From Lactobacillus sp. (GTDB taxonomy: Bacteria; Pseudomonadota; Alphaproteobacteria; RF32; CAG-239), in the NCBI GenBank assembly GCA_031263385.1, contig JAISFX010000018.1, forward strand, positions 1 through 6,134: DNA of 6,134 nt, in the 5' to 3' direction. Of this stretch, positions 6,106-6,134 are shown in pieces. Within the stretch, counting starts at the first letter, position 1; each line of letters starts with the position of its first letter. The notes under the pieces are model-generated. The model was not told where the DNA came from. It made no database searches and saw only the letters and a program-made list of their open reading frames with translations. The position numbers and the translations under genes were made by a program.

Positions 6106-6134
6106 ATGTTTTTATTTTCTAATCCTAAGCAGAC
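6106..6134 (+). CDS. Start of a further gene, cut by the window edge
   Basis: An ATG at 6106 opens a frame reading MFLFSNPKQ before the sequence ends. An AAGGAAG purine run at 6092-6098 gives it a fair ribosome site about seven bases upstream. It begins 20 bases after the stop of the GGDEF-EAL gene with no terminator between, so it may be the next gene of the operon. Nine complete codons are too few to name a family. Confidence 0.5.

Overview
The window looks like a piece of chromosome from an AT-rich Gram-negative bacterium, most likely a proteobacterium. The evidence is indirect. Good Shine-Dalgarno sequences precede several starts, which argues against Bacteroidetes. There is a CckA/NtrB-type hybrid kinase with the AHDFNN phospho-acceptor motif, which is very common in Alphaproteobacteria. 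There is also a degenerate GGDEF-EAL protein and a lipoprotein signal peptide. I see no phage, insertion sequence, CRISPR, tRNA or rRNA. All confident genes lie on the + strand.

The layout is three transcription units. (1) Positions 83-475 encode a small orphan lipoprotein, closed by a very clear intrinsic terminator at 507-534. (2) Positions 578-2255 hold three tightly packed genes: a histidine phosphatase, a FlaR/adenylate-kinase-like P-loop NTPase, and a second histidine phosphatase. Start and stop codons overlap at both junctions. The two phosphatases are paralogs, about 40% identical by hand count, with all catalytic residues at the same positions. A second intrinsic terminator at 2263-2287 closes the unit. 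(3) From 2370 to beyond the right edge runs a signalling operon: a membrane-anchored protein with about nine TPRs, a hybrid histidine kinase with one N-terminal membrane segment and a C-terminal receiver but no sensor domain, a degenerate GGDEF-EAL protein with a four-cysteine tail, and the first codons of another gene.

Unit 3 is the most interesting part. The kinase has catalytic and receiver residues intact but no recognisable input domain, and both c-di-GMP domains of the downstream protein have lost key residues. My inference is that the TPR protein supplies the input or the scaffold, and that the GGDEF-EAL protein acts as a binding or adaptor protein rather than as an enzyme. Unit 2 is a compact phosphatase-kinase-phosphatase cassette whose substrates cannot be read from sequence. 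Most family calls are firm; the biological roles are inferred.
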